From an uncultured Clostridia bacterium (lineage in GTDB: Bacteria; Bacillota; Clostridia; TANB77; CAG-508), in the NCBI GenBank assembly GCA_934120135.1, contig CAKOTK010000006.1, forward strand, positions 18,750 through 82,749: a DNA stretch of 64,000 nt. Direction: 5' to 3'. This document shows, in pieces, positions 27,224-36,992 of the stretch. Both the position numbers and the translations under genes were made by a program. The notes under the pieces were generated by a model. The model had not been told where the DNA came from, did not search any database, and was given only the letters and a program-made list of their open reading frames with translations. Position 1 is the first letter of the stretch. Each line of letters opens with the position of its first letter.

Positions 27224-28789
27224 ATGCCAAAATTTTATTTAACAACGCCTATCTATTATCCAAGTGGAAAATTTCATATAGGAACTGCTTATACTACAGC
27301 ATTAGCAAGTACTATAAAAAGATATAAAAAAGCTAGAGGGTTTGATGCGTACATGCTTACAGGGATGGACGAGCATGGACAAAAAGTTCAAAAAGTAGCT
27401 GAAGGAAGAGAAAAAACGCCACAAGAGCATGTGGATGAAATGGCTGATGAAGCTAAAAAGTTATGGAGCTTGATGGAAATAGAATATGATGATTTTATTC
27501 GTACTACAGAAGAAAGACATACAAAAGTAGTAGAAGAGATTTTTGATAGATTAATGGAACAAGGAGATATATACAAATCAGAATATGAGGGTTGGTATTG
27601 TATGCCTTGTGAAACTTACTTTACAGAAACTCAATTAGTAGATGGTAAATGTCCTGATTGTGGTAGAGAAGTAAAGAAAATGAAAGAAGAATCATACTTC
27701 TTTAATATGAAAAAATATGCGGATAGACTTATAAAATTTTATAATGATAACCCAGACTTTATCTTACCAGAGTCTAGAAAAAATGAGTTATTTAATAACT
27801 TTTTAAAACCGGGATTAGAAGATTTGTGCGTAAGCCGTACAAGCTTTGATTGGGGAGTAAAAGTAAGAAAAGATCCAAAACATGTTGTATATGTTTGGTT
27901 AGATGCTTTAACAAACTATATTACAGCACTTGGATATTTATCAGATGATGATAGCTTAATGAAAAAATATTGGCCAGCAGATTTACATATTGTTGGTAAA
28001 GATATTATTCGTTTTCATGGATTATATTGGCCAATTTTCTTAATGGCATTAGATTTACCATTACCAAAGCAAATCTATGCTCATGGATTTATTATGATGA
28101 AAGATGGTAAAATGTCTAAATCTAAAGGAAATGTTATATATCCAGAGCCACTTATTGAACGTTATGGTTTGGATGCATTTGAATACTTTATATTAAGAGA
28201 AATGTCATTTGGTCAAGATGGAACATTTACACCAGAGGGATTTGTAGAAAGATTTAACTTTGATTTATGCAATGATTTAGGAAACCTTTTAAATAGGACT
28301 ATAGGCATGATAAACAAATACTTTGGAGGAGAAATATCTTCATATCCAACTAATGTATCAGAATTAGATAAAGAACTTGAAGAATTTTCAAACAATTCAA
28401 TTAAACAAGTAGAAGAACAATTTGACACATATCATATTAGCAATGCTATTACTGAAACATGGAATTTAGTTTCTAGAACAAATAAATACATTGATGAAAC
28501 TGCACCATGGGTATTGTTTAAAGAAGAAAAGACAGAAGAGCTAAAATCTGTAATGTATCATTTGGTAGAAAATCTACGTAGAATAGCTATACTAATTAAT
28601 CCATATATGAAACATACTTCTGAAAAAATGTTAAATCAACTTAATATTCCAGAAGAATTAAGAACATGGGATAGTTTAGAAGATTATGATAAACTAGTTA
28701 ATATTAAAGTTACAGATAAACCAGAGGTATTATTTGCAAGATTGGAAACAGAACCAGAGATTGAAGTTATTAAAGGAATGATGAAATGA
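27224..28789 (+). CDS. metG: Methionyl-tRNA synthetase
   Basis: 521 residues. YYPSGKFHIGTAYT class I motif near residue 12, zinc-binding CMPC ... CPDC pairs around 126-148, KMSKSKGN near 296, and a helical anticodon-binding C-terminus. It lacks the C-terminal EMAP/tRNA-binding domain of longer MetRS enzymes. GGGG site before the ATG; the stop overlaps the next start (ATGA). Confidence 0.96.
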   Translation: MPKFYLTTPIYYPSGKFHIGTAYTTALASTIKRYKKARGFDAYMLTGMDEHGQKVQKVAEGREKTPQEHVDEMADEAKKLWSLMEIEYDDFIRTTEERHTKVVEEIFDRLMEQGDIYKSEYEGWYCMPCETYFTETQLVDGKCPDCGREVKKMKEESYFFNMKKYADRLIKFYNDNPDFILPESRKNELFNNFLKPGLEDLCVSRTSFDWGVKVRKDPKHVVYVWLDALTNYITALGYLSDDDSLMKKYWPADLHIVGKDIIRFHGLYWPIFLMALDLPLPKQIYAHGFIMMKDGKMSKSKGNVIYPEPLIERYGLDAFEYFILREMSFGQDGTFTPEGFVERFNFDLCNDLGNLLNRTIGMINKYFGGEISSYPTNVSELDKELEEFSNNSIKQVEEQFDTYHISNAITETWNLVSRTNKYIDETAPWVLFKEEKTEELKSVMYHLVENLRRIAILINPYMKHTSEKMLNQLNIPEELRTWDSLEDYDKLVNIKVTDKPEVLFARLETEPEIEVIKGMMK

Positions 28790-29277
28790 AAGAAATTGTT
28801 GTTATAAACGGAAGTGGTGGAGTTGGAAAAGATACTTTTGTACAATTTTGTGGAGAGTATACTTCTATAATGAACATATCTTCTGTAGATAAAGTAAAAG
28901 AAGCAGCAAAAGTTCTTGCAGGATGGAATGGAGAAAAAGACGAAAAGTCTAGAAAATTCTTATCAGATTTAAAAGAACTTGGTATTGAATATAATGATGC
29001 TCCATTTAAATACATTTCTAATATGGCAGAAGAATTTAAAAACTCTGATAAACAAATAATGTTCGTGCATATTAGAGAATGTGAAGAAATTGAAAAATGT
29101 AAGCATTGCTTAAATGCTAAAACTTTGCTTATTACAAATAAGAATGTTGCTGCAATAAACACAAATGTCTCTGATAGAGATGTAAATAAATATGAATATG
29201 ATTATCATATAAACAATGATGGAACATTAGAAGAATTAAAACAAAAAGCAAAAGAATTTGTTGAGAAACTAAATTAG
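28786..29277 (+). CDS. P-loop (deoxy)nucleotide or dephospho-CoA kinase-like protein
   Basis: 163 residues with an N-terminal Walker A INGSGGVGKDTF (about 7-18) and later MFVHIRECEEIEK and TLLITNKN. The fold looks like a short monophosphate-kinase family; substrate unknown. The overlap with metG suggests coupled translation. Confidence 0.6.
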   Translation: MKEIVVINGSGGVGKDTFVQFCGEYTSIMNISSVDKVKEAAKVLAGWNGEKDEKSRKFLSDLKELGIEYNDAPFKYISNMAEEFKNSDKQIMFVHIRECEEIEKCKHCLNAKTLLITNKNVAAINTNVSDRDVNKYEYDYHINNDGTLEELKQKAKEFVEKLN

Positions 29278-29283
29278 AACATA

Positions 29284-29322
29284 AAAACTCCTTTTTTCAT
29301 ATTATATGGAAAAAGGAGTTTT
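29284..29322 (+). terminator. Terminator after metG-kinase pair
   Basis: AAAACTCCTTTTTTC pairs with GGAAAAAGGAGTTTT around ATATTATAT. It ends only ten bases before the next start codon. Confidence 0.8.
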
Positions 29323-29331
29323 ATAAATAAT

Positions 29332-29973
29332 ATGGAAAACAAAGTAAAAATAAACATTGCTGAAAAGCAATTATATTACAAAGGAGAAGTAATATTAAAG
29401 TATACTATAAAATATCCAGAGATAACGCAAAGCCAATATGATATTGGAAAACAAAGATTTAATCATATAAATAGACAAGAAGCATTAAAACTAAAAGAGT
29501 TCGCAGAAGGAGAATTATATAACCAAGCAAAAGAAACATATGACTATAACAAACAACAAGGATATCCAATTATGGTATATGAACTATACAGAGAAACAAC
29601 AGTAACATATAATAATGATAAACTAATAAGCTTATATTTTGATGATTATACATTCACAGGTGGAGCGCATGGTTCAACTGTAAGAAGTTCACAAACTTGG
29701 GATTTGGAACATGCATATCAAATACCATTACAAGCATTTTTTAGAAAAAATGCAAATTATCAAATAGATATAGTAAAAGAAATAAATTCACAAATAGCAA
29801 AACAAATTGAAGCTGGAACAGGTGCATATTTTCCAGACTATTGCCAATTGGTATTAGAAACCATAAACTTTGATAGCTATTACTTGACACCAAAAGGAAT
29901 AGTAATATACTTTCAACAATATGACATAGCACCATATTCAAGTGGATTACCAGAGTTTTTAATAAAAATTTGA
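29332..29973 (+). CDS. DUF4163/DUF3298 domain protein
   Basis: 213 residues. KYTIKYPEI and YELYRETTVTYNNDKLISLYFDDYTFTGG (read in parts around residues 85-110), then AHGSTVRSSQTWDL, and the closing motif YDIAPYSSGLPEF, fit DUF4163 plus DUF3298, found in Firmicute surface and RsiV-like anti-sigma proteins. This copy has no signal or anchor, so it may be a cytosolic or truncated version. No clear ribosome site is visible, because the terminator hairpin abuts the ATG. Confidence 0.7.
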   Translation: MENKVKINIAEKQLYYKGEVILKYTIKYPEITQSQYDIGKQRFNHINRQEALKLKEFAEGELYNQAKETYDYNKQQGYPIMVYELYRETTVTYNNDKLISLYFDDYTFTGGAHGSTVRSSQTWDLEHAYQIPLQAFFRKNANYQIDIVKEINSQIAKQIEAGTGAYFPDYCQLVLETINFDSYYLTPKGIVIYFQQYDIAPYSSGLPEFLIKI

Positions 29974-30021
29974 AATTATTAGTCAATGATATAAATCTTA
30001 GACTTTTGTGATACAATAAAA

Positions 30022-30376
30022 AATGTCGAAATTTGACACACGATTTTACTTGCAAAATGCAATTAAGTATAGTATAACAATATTAACTTAGTTGCATTTT
30101 TTAGTGTAATAAAATTTTACATATGCAAAGCAATAATTATTTTCAAAACAATATTTAAATTATTTTCTAAATTTAAAGTTTTTAATTATTAAATTTTAAT
30201 CTCAATGTAATTATCCTGAATTAGTATTATTTAAAATTATTTTAAACCAATAATATTTTAAATTCTTAATATTTTTCAATACTATTAAATCTAAAAAATT
30301 AAAATCTTAAAATCTTAAAATCTTAAAATCTTAAAATTTTCACAAACAAAGAAAATATAAATTAGCAAGAAAGAAA
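30022..30376 (+). repeat. Dispersed leader repeat, copy 2
   Basis: Partner of 11202-11547, with the same T6 hairpin (30054-30103). It accounts for most of the gene-free stretch 29974-30399. Confidence 0.8.
30301..30340 (+). repeat. 8-bp tandem repeat
   Basis: Four exact AAAATCTT units then AAAATTTT, inside the dispersed repeat. Copy 1 has diverged, non-tandem sequence at the equivalent place (about 11478-11510). Confidence 0.85.
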
Positions 30377-30399
30377 GACAATTAACAATACATGATAAA

Positions 30400-31005
30400 A
30401 TGTTGCCAAGATTTTTACTATATTGGGCAAAAATGTATAGTGCAAATTTAAAAGTTGGTGACGAATATAGTAAATTAAGAAGAACCATAAGTATAATAAT
30501 AGTAGATGGCGAACTACCAGAATTTAAAGGAATAAAGAAAGCACAAACCAATTGGCAAATAAGAGAAGAAGAATACAAGAGTATAGTCTTGACAAGCTAT
30601 TTTGAGATTTGTATAATAGAGTTACCAAAAGCAATAAGAGAGTATAAAACAAATAAGGAAAATGGAGCACTGCAGTGGATGATGTTTTTGGAAAATCCAG
30701 AAGATGTGGAGGTAACCAAAATAATGGAAGAGAATGAAAATATCAAGGAAGCAAAAGAAGAATTAGATAGAATAAGTCAAGATGATATATTAAGAAGAAT
30801 GGCATTTAAGGCAGAACTAGAAAGAATGGACCATGCTCAACTAATGTATGAAGCAAAAAGAGATGGCAAAAAAGAAGGAATAATAGAGGGAGCAAAAGAA
30901 GAAAGATTACAAATAGCAAAAAATATGCTGAAAGAAGGAGCAAACATTGAATTTATTATAAGAGTTACAGGATTAACAAAAGAAGAAATAGAAAAATTGA
31001 AATAA
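30400..31005 (+). pseudogene. 5'-truncated Rpn/PD-(D/E)XK nuclease gene
   Basis: 201 codons from ATG 30400, corresponding to the protein at 11610 only from its RVLYYWSRIYAKQL helix onward (here LPRFLLYWAKMYSANL). The N-terminal third with the catalytic D and E-x-Q is missing. The upstream dispersed repeat joins the coding sequence where about 95 codons should be, implying an internal deletion. No good ribosome site. The C-terminal helix MLKEGANIEFIIRVTGLTKEE is intact, so a residual product is possible. Confidence 0.75.
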
Positions 31006-31030
31006 ATTAGAAGGTTATTTAAGCATAGAG

Positions 31031-31057
31031 CGGGTGGCGTGAGCCATCCGTTTATTT
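31031..31057 (+). terminator. Terminator after the truncated Rpn gene
   Basis: CGGGTGGC-GTGA-GCCATCCG (one G-T pair, GNRA loop) followed by TTTATTT. Confidence 0.75.
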
Positions 31058-31124
31058 CATGTAAACTATCCTTAGTAAAGCAAAGAAAAGCACAAAATTT
31101 TATTGGAAAAAATAGTAATAAATA

Positions 31125-31153
31125 TTGACTAATTTAATAAGAATGTATATAAT
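31125..31153 (+). promoter_or_regulatory. Promoter of acyl-CoA synthetase 1
   Basis: TTGACT (31125-31130), 17-base spacer, TATAAT (31148-31153). Confidence 0.75.
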
Positions 31154-31220
31154 AGTTTTGAAAACTAGATAACATAGTTTGAAGAATATCAAACTATTAT
31201 ATACGAAGGGAATAGTGAAT

Positions 31221-32900
31221 ATGGGAAAGATAAAAGAATTAAAATACTATGATGTTCAAAAAGTAGGAACTATCAAAGAACTACTTGAAATGGCTGTAAA
31301 ACAAGCTGGTGACAAAATTGCTTTTAAATATAAAGATGAAAAAGGAAAAGTAATAGATGTTACATATAAAGAATTTCAAGAAGATACATTTGAATTAGGA
31401 ACAGCGTTAAATTCTATAAACATGACAGACAAACATATAGCAGTAATAGGCGAAAATAGTTATAAATGGGTTACTGTGTATTTAACAGTATTAAAGAGCA
31501 AAGGAGTAATAGTTCCAATTGACAAAGAACTACCAGTATGCGATATTATCAATGTTTTAAATGACAGTGATAGTGAAGTTTTATTCTATGCAAAAAAATA
31601 TGAAAAAAATATTGACGAGATAGCTGAAAAAGCACCAAACGTAAAATATTTTATAGGATTCAGCACAGAAAAAACAGAAGGAAATAGATTATCATATAAT
31701 GAGTTCAAAGCAGAAGGTAAAAAGCTTTACGAAGGTGGAGACAAAACTTATGCTGAAATGATAACAGATCATAATAACCTAAAAATGCTTGTTTATACTT
31801 CAGGAACAACAGGAATGGCAAAAGGTGTAATGCTATCAGAGCATAATCTAATAAGTATAGTATATTATGGACTAAGAGTTTCAACAGTATATGATAGATG
31901 TTTATCAGTTTTACCATATCACCATACATATGAAGCAGTTGCAGGAATTTTAGTATCATTACATCATCATTCAACAATATGTATAAATGATAGCTTAAAA
32001 GCAGTACTTAAAAACTTACAATTGTATAAACCAGATTACATATATGTAGTACCAGCTTTTGTAGAACTATTTTATAAAAAGATATGGTCAAATGCTAAAG
32101 AAAGTCACAAAGATAAAATCTTAAAAGTAATGATGGTAGTAAGTAATGGTCTTAGAAAAATAGGAATAGATTTAAGAAAGAAATTCTTTAAATCAATACA
32201 TGACGCATTTGGAGGAAACTTAAGAAAAATAGTAACAGGTGGAGCGGCTGTAAGACCTGAACTAGGAAAATTCTTTGATACAATAGGACTTGATTTAATA
32301 AATGGATATGGAATAACTGAATGTTCACCTTTAGTTAGTGCTAATATGGACTACTGTAATGATTGTGCAACAGTAGGTTTTCCACTAGAATGTGTAGAAA
32401 TAAAACTTGAAGATGTAACACCAGAAGGAGACGGAGAAATTTGTGTAAAAGGCGATATAGTTATGCTTGGATATTACAAAAATCCAGAGAAAACTGCAGA
32501 AGTATTACAAGATGGTTGGTTTAGAACAGGTGACTACGGAAGAATAAATGATAAGGGCCAATTGATGATTACAGGAAGAAAGAAAAACTTAATTGTTCTA
32601 GATAATGGAAAAAATGTATTCCCAGAAGAAATTGAGAACTATATTATGAGAATACCTTATGTTCAAGAAGTAGTAGTATCAGGAGTTAAAGACGAAAGCG
32701 GTAGCGAAGTAAGGCTATGTGCAGAAGTATTTTTAAACGAAGATAAATTAAAAGAATTGGATATAAAAGATGCAGAACAAACTTTAAAGAAAGATATTGC
32801 AAAAGAGTGTTCAATATTACCAATGTACAAGAGAATAGGAAAAGTAGTAATTAGAGATAAAGAATTTGCAAAAACCACTACTAATAAAATTAAGAGATAA
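31221..32900 (+). CDS. AMP-forming acyl-CoA synthetase 1
   Basis: 559 residues from the ATG at 31221; a longer frame begins at 31179 without a site. P-loop LVYTSGTTGMAKGVMLS near 190, NGYGITECSPL near 360, WFRTGDYGRIND near 433 and GRKKNLIVLDNGKNVFPEE near 455. Activates a fatty acid through acyl-adenylate. The closing KTTTNKIKR is shared with the paralogue at 43191-44912, so the two are duplicates of the long-chain type. Confidence 0.88.
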   Translation: MGKIKELKYYDVQKVGTIKELLEMAVKQAGDKIAFKYKDEKGKVIDVTYKEFQEDTFELGTALNSINMTDKHIAVIGENSYKWVTVYLTVLKSKGVIVPIDKELPVCDIINVLNDSDSEVLFYAKKYEKNIDEIAEKAPNVKYFIGFSTEKTEGNRLSYNEFKAEGKKLYEGGDKTYAEMITDHNNLKMLVYTSGTTGMAKGVMLSEHNLISIVYYGLRVSTVYDRCLSVLPYHHTYEAVAGILVSLHHHSTICINDSLKAVLKNLQLYKPDYIYVVPAFVELFYKKIWSNAKESHKDKILKVMMVVSNGLRKIGIDLRKKFFKSIHDAFGGNLRKIVTGGAAVRPELGKFFDTIGLDLINGYGITECSPLVSANMDYCNDCATVGFPLECVEIKLEDVTPEGDGEICVKGDIVMLGYYKNPEKTAEVLQDGWFRTGDYGRINDKGQLMITGRKKNLIVLDNGKNVFPEEIENYIMRIPYVQEVVVSGVKDESGSEVRLCAEVFLNEDKLKELDIKDAEQTLKKDIAKECSILPMYKRIGKVVIRDKEFAKTTTNKIKR

Positions 32901-32904
32901 ATTA

Positions 32905-32936
32905 AAGAATAATTGCCTTTGGGCAATTATTCTTGT
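32905..32936 (+). terminator. Terminator after acyl-CoA synthetase 1
   Basis: AAGAATAATTGCC-TTTG-GGCAATTATTCTT, 13-bp perfect stem. Confidence 0.85.
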
Positions 32937-32957
32937 ATAAAAAGGGGAAAATAAAGA

Positions 32958-33467
32958 GTGGAACAAGAAATTTATAAAGAAAAGGAAATAGCTAACTTTC
33001 ATATTCCAAGATGGGAAGAATTACCTAATCTAGATTTATATGTGGACCAGGTAATATGCTTTTTAGATGATGCTTTATCAAATTATGTAAGTAAAGAAAA
33101 AGAAGGACATGTTATAACCAAAAGCATGATTAACAACTATGTTAAACATGGAGTGATAAAACCTGCAATAAATAAAAAATACAACAAAGAACATATTGCA
33201 AACCTATTTGTTATATGTATCTTAAAACCTTTATATAGTATAAATGATATAGCAACCATGATAAAATCAGCAACAAAAACTATTCCAATGCAAATAATAT
33301 ATAACAATTTTTGTAATGAATTAGAAGATGCAATTAGTGCTATATTTGCAGGTAAAGAATATATACCAGAAGAGCAAACTACTTTTGACAAATATGTTTT
33401 AAAAAGAGTAGTATATTCCTTTGCAAACAAGTTGTATACAGATAAAATATATTTAAATAAATTCTAA
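32958..33467 (+). CDS. DUF1836 domain protein (MerR-like putative regulator)
   Basis: 169 residues from GTG 32958 behind AAAGGGG. FHIPRWEELPNLDLYVDQV and TKSMINNYVKHGVIKPAINKKYNKEHIANL are the DUF1836 signature; the latter resembles a winged-helix segment. The function of the family is not established. Confidence 0.85.
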   Translation: MEQEIYKEKEIANFHIPRWEELPNLDLYVDQVICFLDDALSNYVSKEKEGHVITKSMINNYVKHGVIKPAINKKYNKEHIANLFVICILKPLYSINDIATMIKSATKTIPMQIIYNNFCNELEDAISAIFAGKEYIPEEQTTFDKYVLKRVVYSFANKLYTDKIYLNKF

Positions 33468-33473
33468 AATAAA

Positions 33474-33509
33474 GACAAGAGTAATTAAAAAATTATTCTT
33501 GTCTTTTAA
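33474..33509 (+). terminator. Terminator after the DUF1836 gene
   Basis: AAGACAAGA-g-TAATT / AATTA-t-TCTTGTCTT with T4. Confidence 0.8.
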
Positions 33510-33588
33510 AATATGCATTTATTTGCCAAAAGATATTGCCAATTAAAATATTTAAATATATAATTAACTAAACAAAGGAGGGGGTAGT

Positions 33589-35208
33589 TTGAAAAATACA
33601 AAAGTAGGCTTAGTTGTAGTGGAAGTAATATTTATACTTATCATCATCATAGCTGGAGTAATAGAATTAGTAGATAATAGCGGATTACTAGATGATAAAA
33701 AGAATAATATTACAAATCCATTCACTAAAAACACATTTAATGTAATTGCAAGTCAGGAAAATAAAGATTTAGAAGAAGTAATACAAAATTATGCAAGAAC
33801 GAAAAAATATGATATAAATATTGAATATGCTGGTACATTAGACATAATGGATAAATTAAACAGTGGTGAAAAATATGATGCAGTATGGATTTCAAACTCT
33901 ATATGGCTTTATATGTTAGATAGCAATGTCAAAGTATCAAATTCAAAATATACAAGTATAAACCCAATAGTATTTGGTATAAAAAAATCAAAAGCTAAAG
34001 AGTTAGGTTTTAGCGGTAAAGACATAAAAACAAAAGACATAGTAAATGCAATTTCTAGTGGAAAATTAAAATTTAGTATGTCAAACCCAACAAGTACTAA
34101 TAGTGGTGCATCAGCATACTTAGGATTTCTATACACACTAGCTGGAAACCCAGAAGTATTGAAAAAAGAAAATTTACAAAATGAAAAATTAACTAAAAAT
34201 CTAACTACACTATTTACAGGTTTAGAAAGATCATCTGGAAGTGAAGATTTCCTAGAAGAACTATTCCTTAATGGAAACTACGAAGCAGTAGTTACCTATG
34301 AATCTTCAATTATAAATATAAATAAAAAATTACAACAGCAAGGAAAAGAAACATTATATGCAATATATCCTGTAGATGGAGTTTCAATATCAGACTCACC
34401 ATTTGCTTATATTGACAATAAGGATGAAAGTGCTAAAGAAATATTTTTAGATTTACAGTCTTATATATTAAGCAACGAAGGACAAAAACTGCTACAAGAA
34501 AAAGGCAGAAGAACATGGTATGGTGGAGTAAATTCTAATGTAGATAAAAGTATATTTAACCCGGACTGGGGAATTGATACTACTAAATACATTTCGCCTG
34601 TTAAGTATCCAAGCACAGAAGTAATAAAACTAGCTCTTAACTTATATCAAACTGAGTTAAGAAAACCTATACATGTTGTATTTTGTTTGGACTATTCTGG
34701 AAGTATGATTGGAACTGGATATAGAGAGTTAATGAATGCAATGAATTACATTTTATCTGATGAGGCAGCAAGTGACTTTTTACAGTTTTCAAAAAAAGAT
34801 AAAATAGATATAATACCATTTAATGGAACAGTAATGCAATCTTATAGTACAGACAATGGTGCTGAAACAGAACAGCTATTAAAGAATATAAAGAAAATCT
34901 TACCTAATGGTACTACAGCTCTTTATCCAGCAGTTATAGAAGCTTTAATGAAATTAAATCAAGAAGATATGGAGAAATATAATGTTTCAATAATTGCAAT
35001 GACTGATGGACAAGCAAATGTAGGAACATTTTCAGAATTAAAGACAATGTATAATAGAAATGGAAAATCAATACCAATATATTCTATAATGTTTGGAAGT
35101 GCTGTAAGAAGTGATTTGCAAAACATGGCAAAATTGAGTAATGGCAAGGTCTTTGATGGAAAACAAGATTTAAAAAGAGCATTTAAAGAAGTAAGAGGGT
35201 ATAATTAA
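33589..35208 (+). CDS. Membrane-anchored solute-binding / von Willebrand A protein
   Basis: 539 residues from a TTG start behind GGAGGGGG. One membrane anchor (about 8-27); a periplasmic-binding-like domain (about 45-330) with VIASQENKDLEEVIQNYA and YDAVWISNSIW; then a VWA domain whose MIDAS motif DYSGSM is near 368, followed by TDGQANVG near 468. Found at the head of an operon with XpaC-like, solute-binding, TelA and AAA genes, so probably a surface metal-ion-dependent binding component of a stress system. Domain calls are sound; the substrate is unknown. Confidence 0.8.
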   Translation: MKNTKVGLVVVEVIFILIIIIAGVIELVDNSGLLDDKKNNITNPFTKNTFNVIASQENKDLEEVIQNYARTKKYDINIEYAGTLDIMDKLNSGEKYDAVWISNSIWLYMLDSNVKVSNSKYTSINPIVFGIKKSKAKELGFSGKDIKTKDIVNAISSGKLKFSMSNPTSTNSGASAYLGFLYTLAGNPEVLKKENLQNEKLTKNLTTLFTGLERSSGSEDFLEELFLNGNYEAVVTYESSIININKKLQQQGKETLYAIYPVDGVSISDSPFAYIDNKDESAKEIFLDLQSYILSNEGQKLLQEKGRRTWYGGVNSNVDKSIFNPDWGIDTTKYISPVKYPSTEVIKLALNLYQTELRKPIHVVFCLDYSGSMIGTGYRELMNAMNYILSDEAASDFLQFSKKDKIDIIPFNGTVMQSYSTDNGAETEQLLKNIKKILPNGTTALYPAVIEALMKLNQEDMEKYNVSIIAMTDGQANVGTFSELKTMYNRNGKSIPIYSIMFGSAVRSDLQNMAKLSNGKVFDGKQDLKRAFKEVRGYN

Positions 35209-35224
35209 AAAAGAGGTATAAAGA

Positions 35225-35831
35225 GTGAAAAATTCAACAATTATATCTGCAATTGTGCGGAGGAGCATTTTTTGCAGTTCCATATTTAGGATTATCAATA
35301 GGTTTGCTTCCATCACTAGCAATAGGAGCAAGTGCTTTTGGAGCAGGAGAACTTATATTAAGTAAAACGGAAAAAACAAAACAAGAAAAATTAAATATAT
35401 ATGAAGCTTTAAATGAAGCTAAGAATACAAATACCAAAATACAAAAAGTGGTTTCTCAAGTAGAAGATTCTGAGTTAGCTAAAAATATATCAGAAATACA
35501 TGTTACGGTATCAAAAATAATTGAGACGGTAGAAAAGAAACCAGATAGTTACAAAAAGATGAATAACTTTTTTAACTATTATTTGCCAGTAACTATAAAT
35601 ATATTAACAAAATATGATGAAATTGAAAATCAAAAGTTAAATACAGAAGACAGCAAAAAGTTTATGGAATCAACACAAAAAATGGTTAAGAAAATAAATG
35701 AAGCTTTTAAAAAGCAACTGTCAAATTTATACCAATCTGATATGATAGATACTGACGCAGAAATGAAAGTGTTTGATACAATGTTAAAATCAGACGGTTA
35801 TGATGTAGATGATAATGATTTTAAAATTTAA
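35225..35831 (+). CDS. XpaC-like protein, +1 frameshift at CGG codon 12
   Basis: GTG at 35225 (AGAGGT upstream) reads VKNSTIISAIV, then CGG (35258-35260); frame 0 continues about 33 codons to a stop. Skipping the C gives AIVGGAFFAVPYLGLSIG and a full 201-residue protein with a paired hydrophobic hairpin (about 5-40) and a helical domain (YEALNEAKNTN, MNNFFNYYLPVTINIL) typical of the 5-bromo-4-chloroindolyl phosphate hydrolysis (XpaC) family, which accompanies TelA. Without the shift the only start is a TTG at 35253 inside the first membrane segment and without a ribosome site. Confidence 0.78.
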
Positions 35832-35848
35832 TAAAGGAGGAGAAAATA

Positions 35849-36973
35849 GTGAGTAAAAAACAAATTATAGGGCTCGTAATATTTTTAGTTCTAATATTAA
35901 TAATAGTTGGAATTAAATTTATAGGAGATAAAAAGGACTCAGTATTAGGCAAAGATCTAACAACAGTATATGTAGCAACAGGTGGAGGAAAAGAAGGATT
36001 TATTGCAAATGAAAAGGTAGTAAATATCATGGAAAACAAGTATAGATTAAATGTTGTTTATGATTCATGGAGTAATGGAAAATTAATCAAAAATCCATTA
36101 GTAAGAGAAGATGGAACCACTAAATATGATGCAATGTTCTGTTCTGATCAAAGATTTTATGATTATTATAAATTATCTCCAAACAAATCAGAAGGAGAAG
36201 CAGACAGATACAGAGTTTTAAATGGTGGGCTAACTTTAAATACTCCAATAGTAATATACAGTTGGGGAGAAGTTGTTGATGCTTTAGAAAAAGAAAAAAT
36301 AGTAACTCAAAAAGATGGAGTATACTATATAACAGATATGCCAAAGCTTTTAAACTATATATTAACAGGCAAAAAATGGTCTGACATAGGATTAAAGCAA
36401 TTATATGGAAATATAAATGTTGCTTCAACAGACCCTGTTACATCATCACCAGGGGCAACATATTACGGACTATTATTATCAATAATGTGTGAGAGCTCAA
36501 TAAATAGCAAAAATTTACAAACTAATTTACCAAAATTAAAAGAATTCTATGAGAAGTCTGGATACATGAATAATACACCAGCAGATTTGTTTGAAAAATA
36601 TTTAAAAACAGGTATGGGTGGAGAACCTATGATAGTTGACTATGAAAAAAGTATAATTGAATTTGCAAACTCAAATCCAGAAGGTTTTGAACAAGTAAAA
36701 AAGGATATACGTATATTATACCCAACTCCAACAATATGGAATTCACATTGTATAGCAACTTTTGATGAAAACGGAAATCAGTTCTACCAAGCGTTTGAAG
36801 ATAAAGAAATTCAACAAGTTGCATGGTCTGAATATGGATTTAGAACTGGTATTACAGGTGGAAATTATGATGTTTCTGGATTAGGAATAGGAATTCCACA
36901 AAATATAACAAGTACAGTAACAAGCTTAAAGATGGATGTTTATAATCAGTTGATTGAATATTTAAAAAAATAA
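35849..36973 (+). CDS. Membrane-anchored solute-binding-like protein
   Basis: 374 residues from GTG 35849 behind AAAGGAGG. One N-terminal anchor (about 5-23), then a two-lobed binding-protein-like domain (VYVATGGGKEGF, KYDAMFCSDQRFYDYY, STDPVTSSPGATYYGLL). No lipobox. It resembles the N-terminal half of the VWA protein at the start of the operon, suggesting the two arose by duplication. Ligand unknown. Confidence 0.65.
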   Translation: MSKKQIIGLVIFLVLILIIVGIKFIGDKKDSVLGKDLTTVYVATGGGKEGFIANEKVVNIMENKYRLNVVYDSWSNGKLIKNPLVREDGTTKYDAMFCSDQRFYDYYKLSPNKSEGEADRYRVLNGGLTLNTPIVIYSWGEVVDALEKEKIVTQKDGVYYITDMPKLLNYILTGKKWSDIGLKQLYGNINVASTDPVTSSPGATYYGLLLSIMCESSINSKNLQTNLPKLKEFYEKSGYMNNTPADLFEKYLKTGMGGEPMIVDYEKSIIEFANSNPEGFEQVKKDIRILYPTPTIWNSHCIATFDENGNQFYQAFEDKEIQQVAWSEYGFRTGITGGNYDVSGLGIGIPQNITSTVTSLKMDVYNQLIEYLKK

Positions 36974-36992
36974 AATAAAAGGAGATTAAAAA

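Noticed and set aside
30301..30340. CRISPR-like or origin-type repeat
   Set aside because: Units are only 8 bp and contiguous without spacers; it is a simple tandem expansion in AT-rich DNA.
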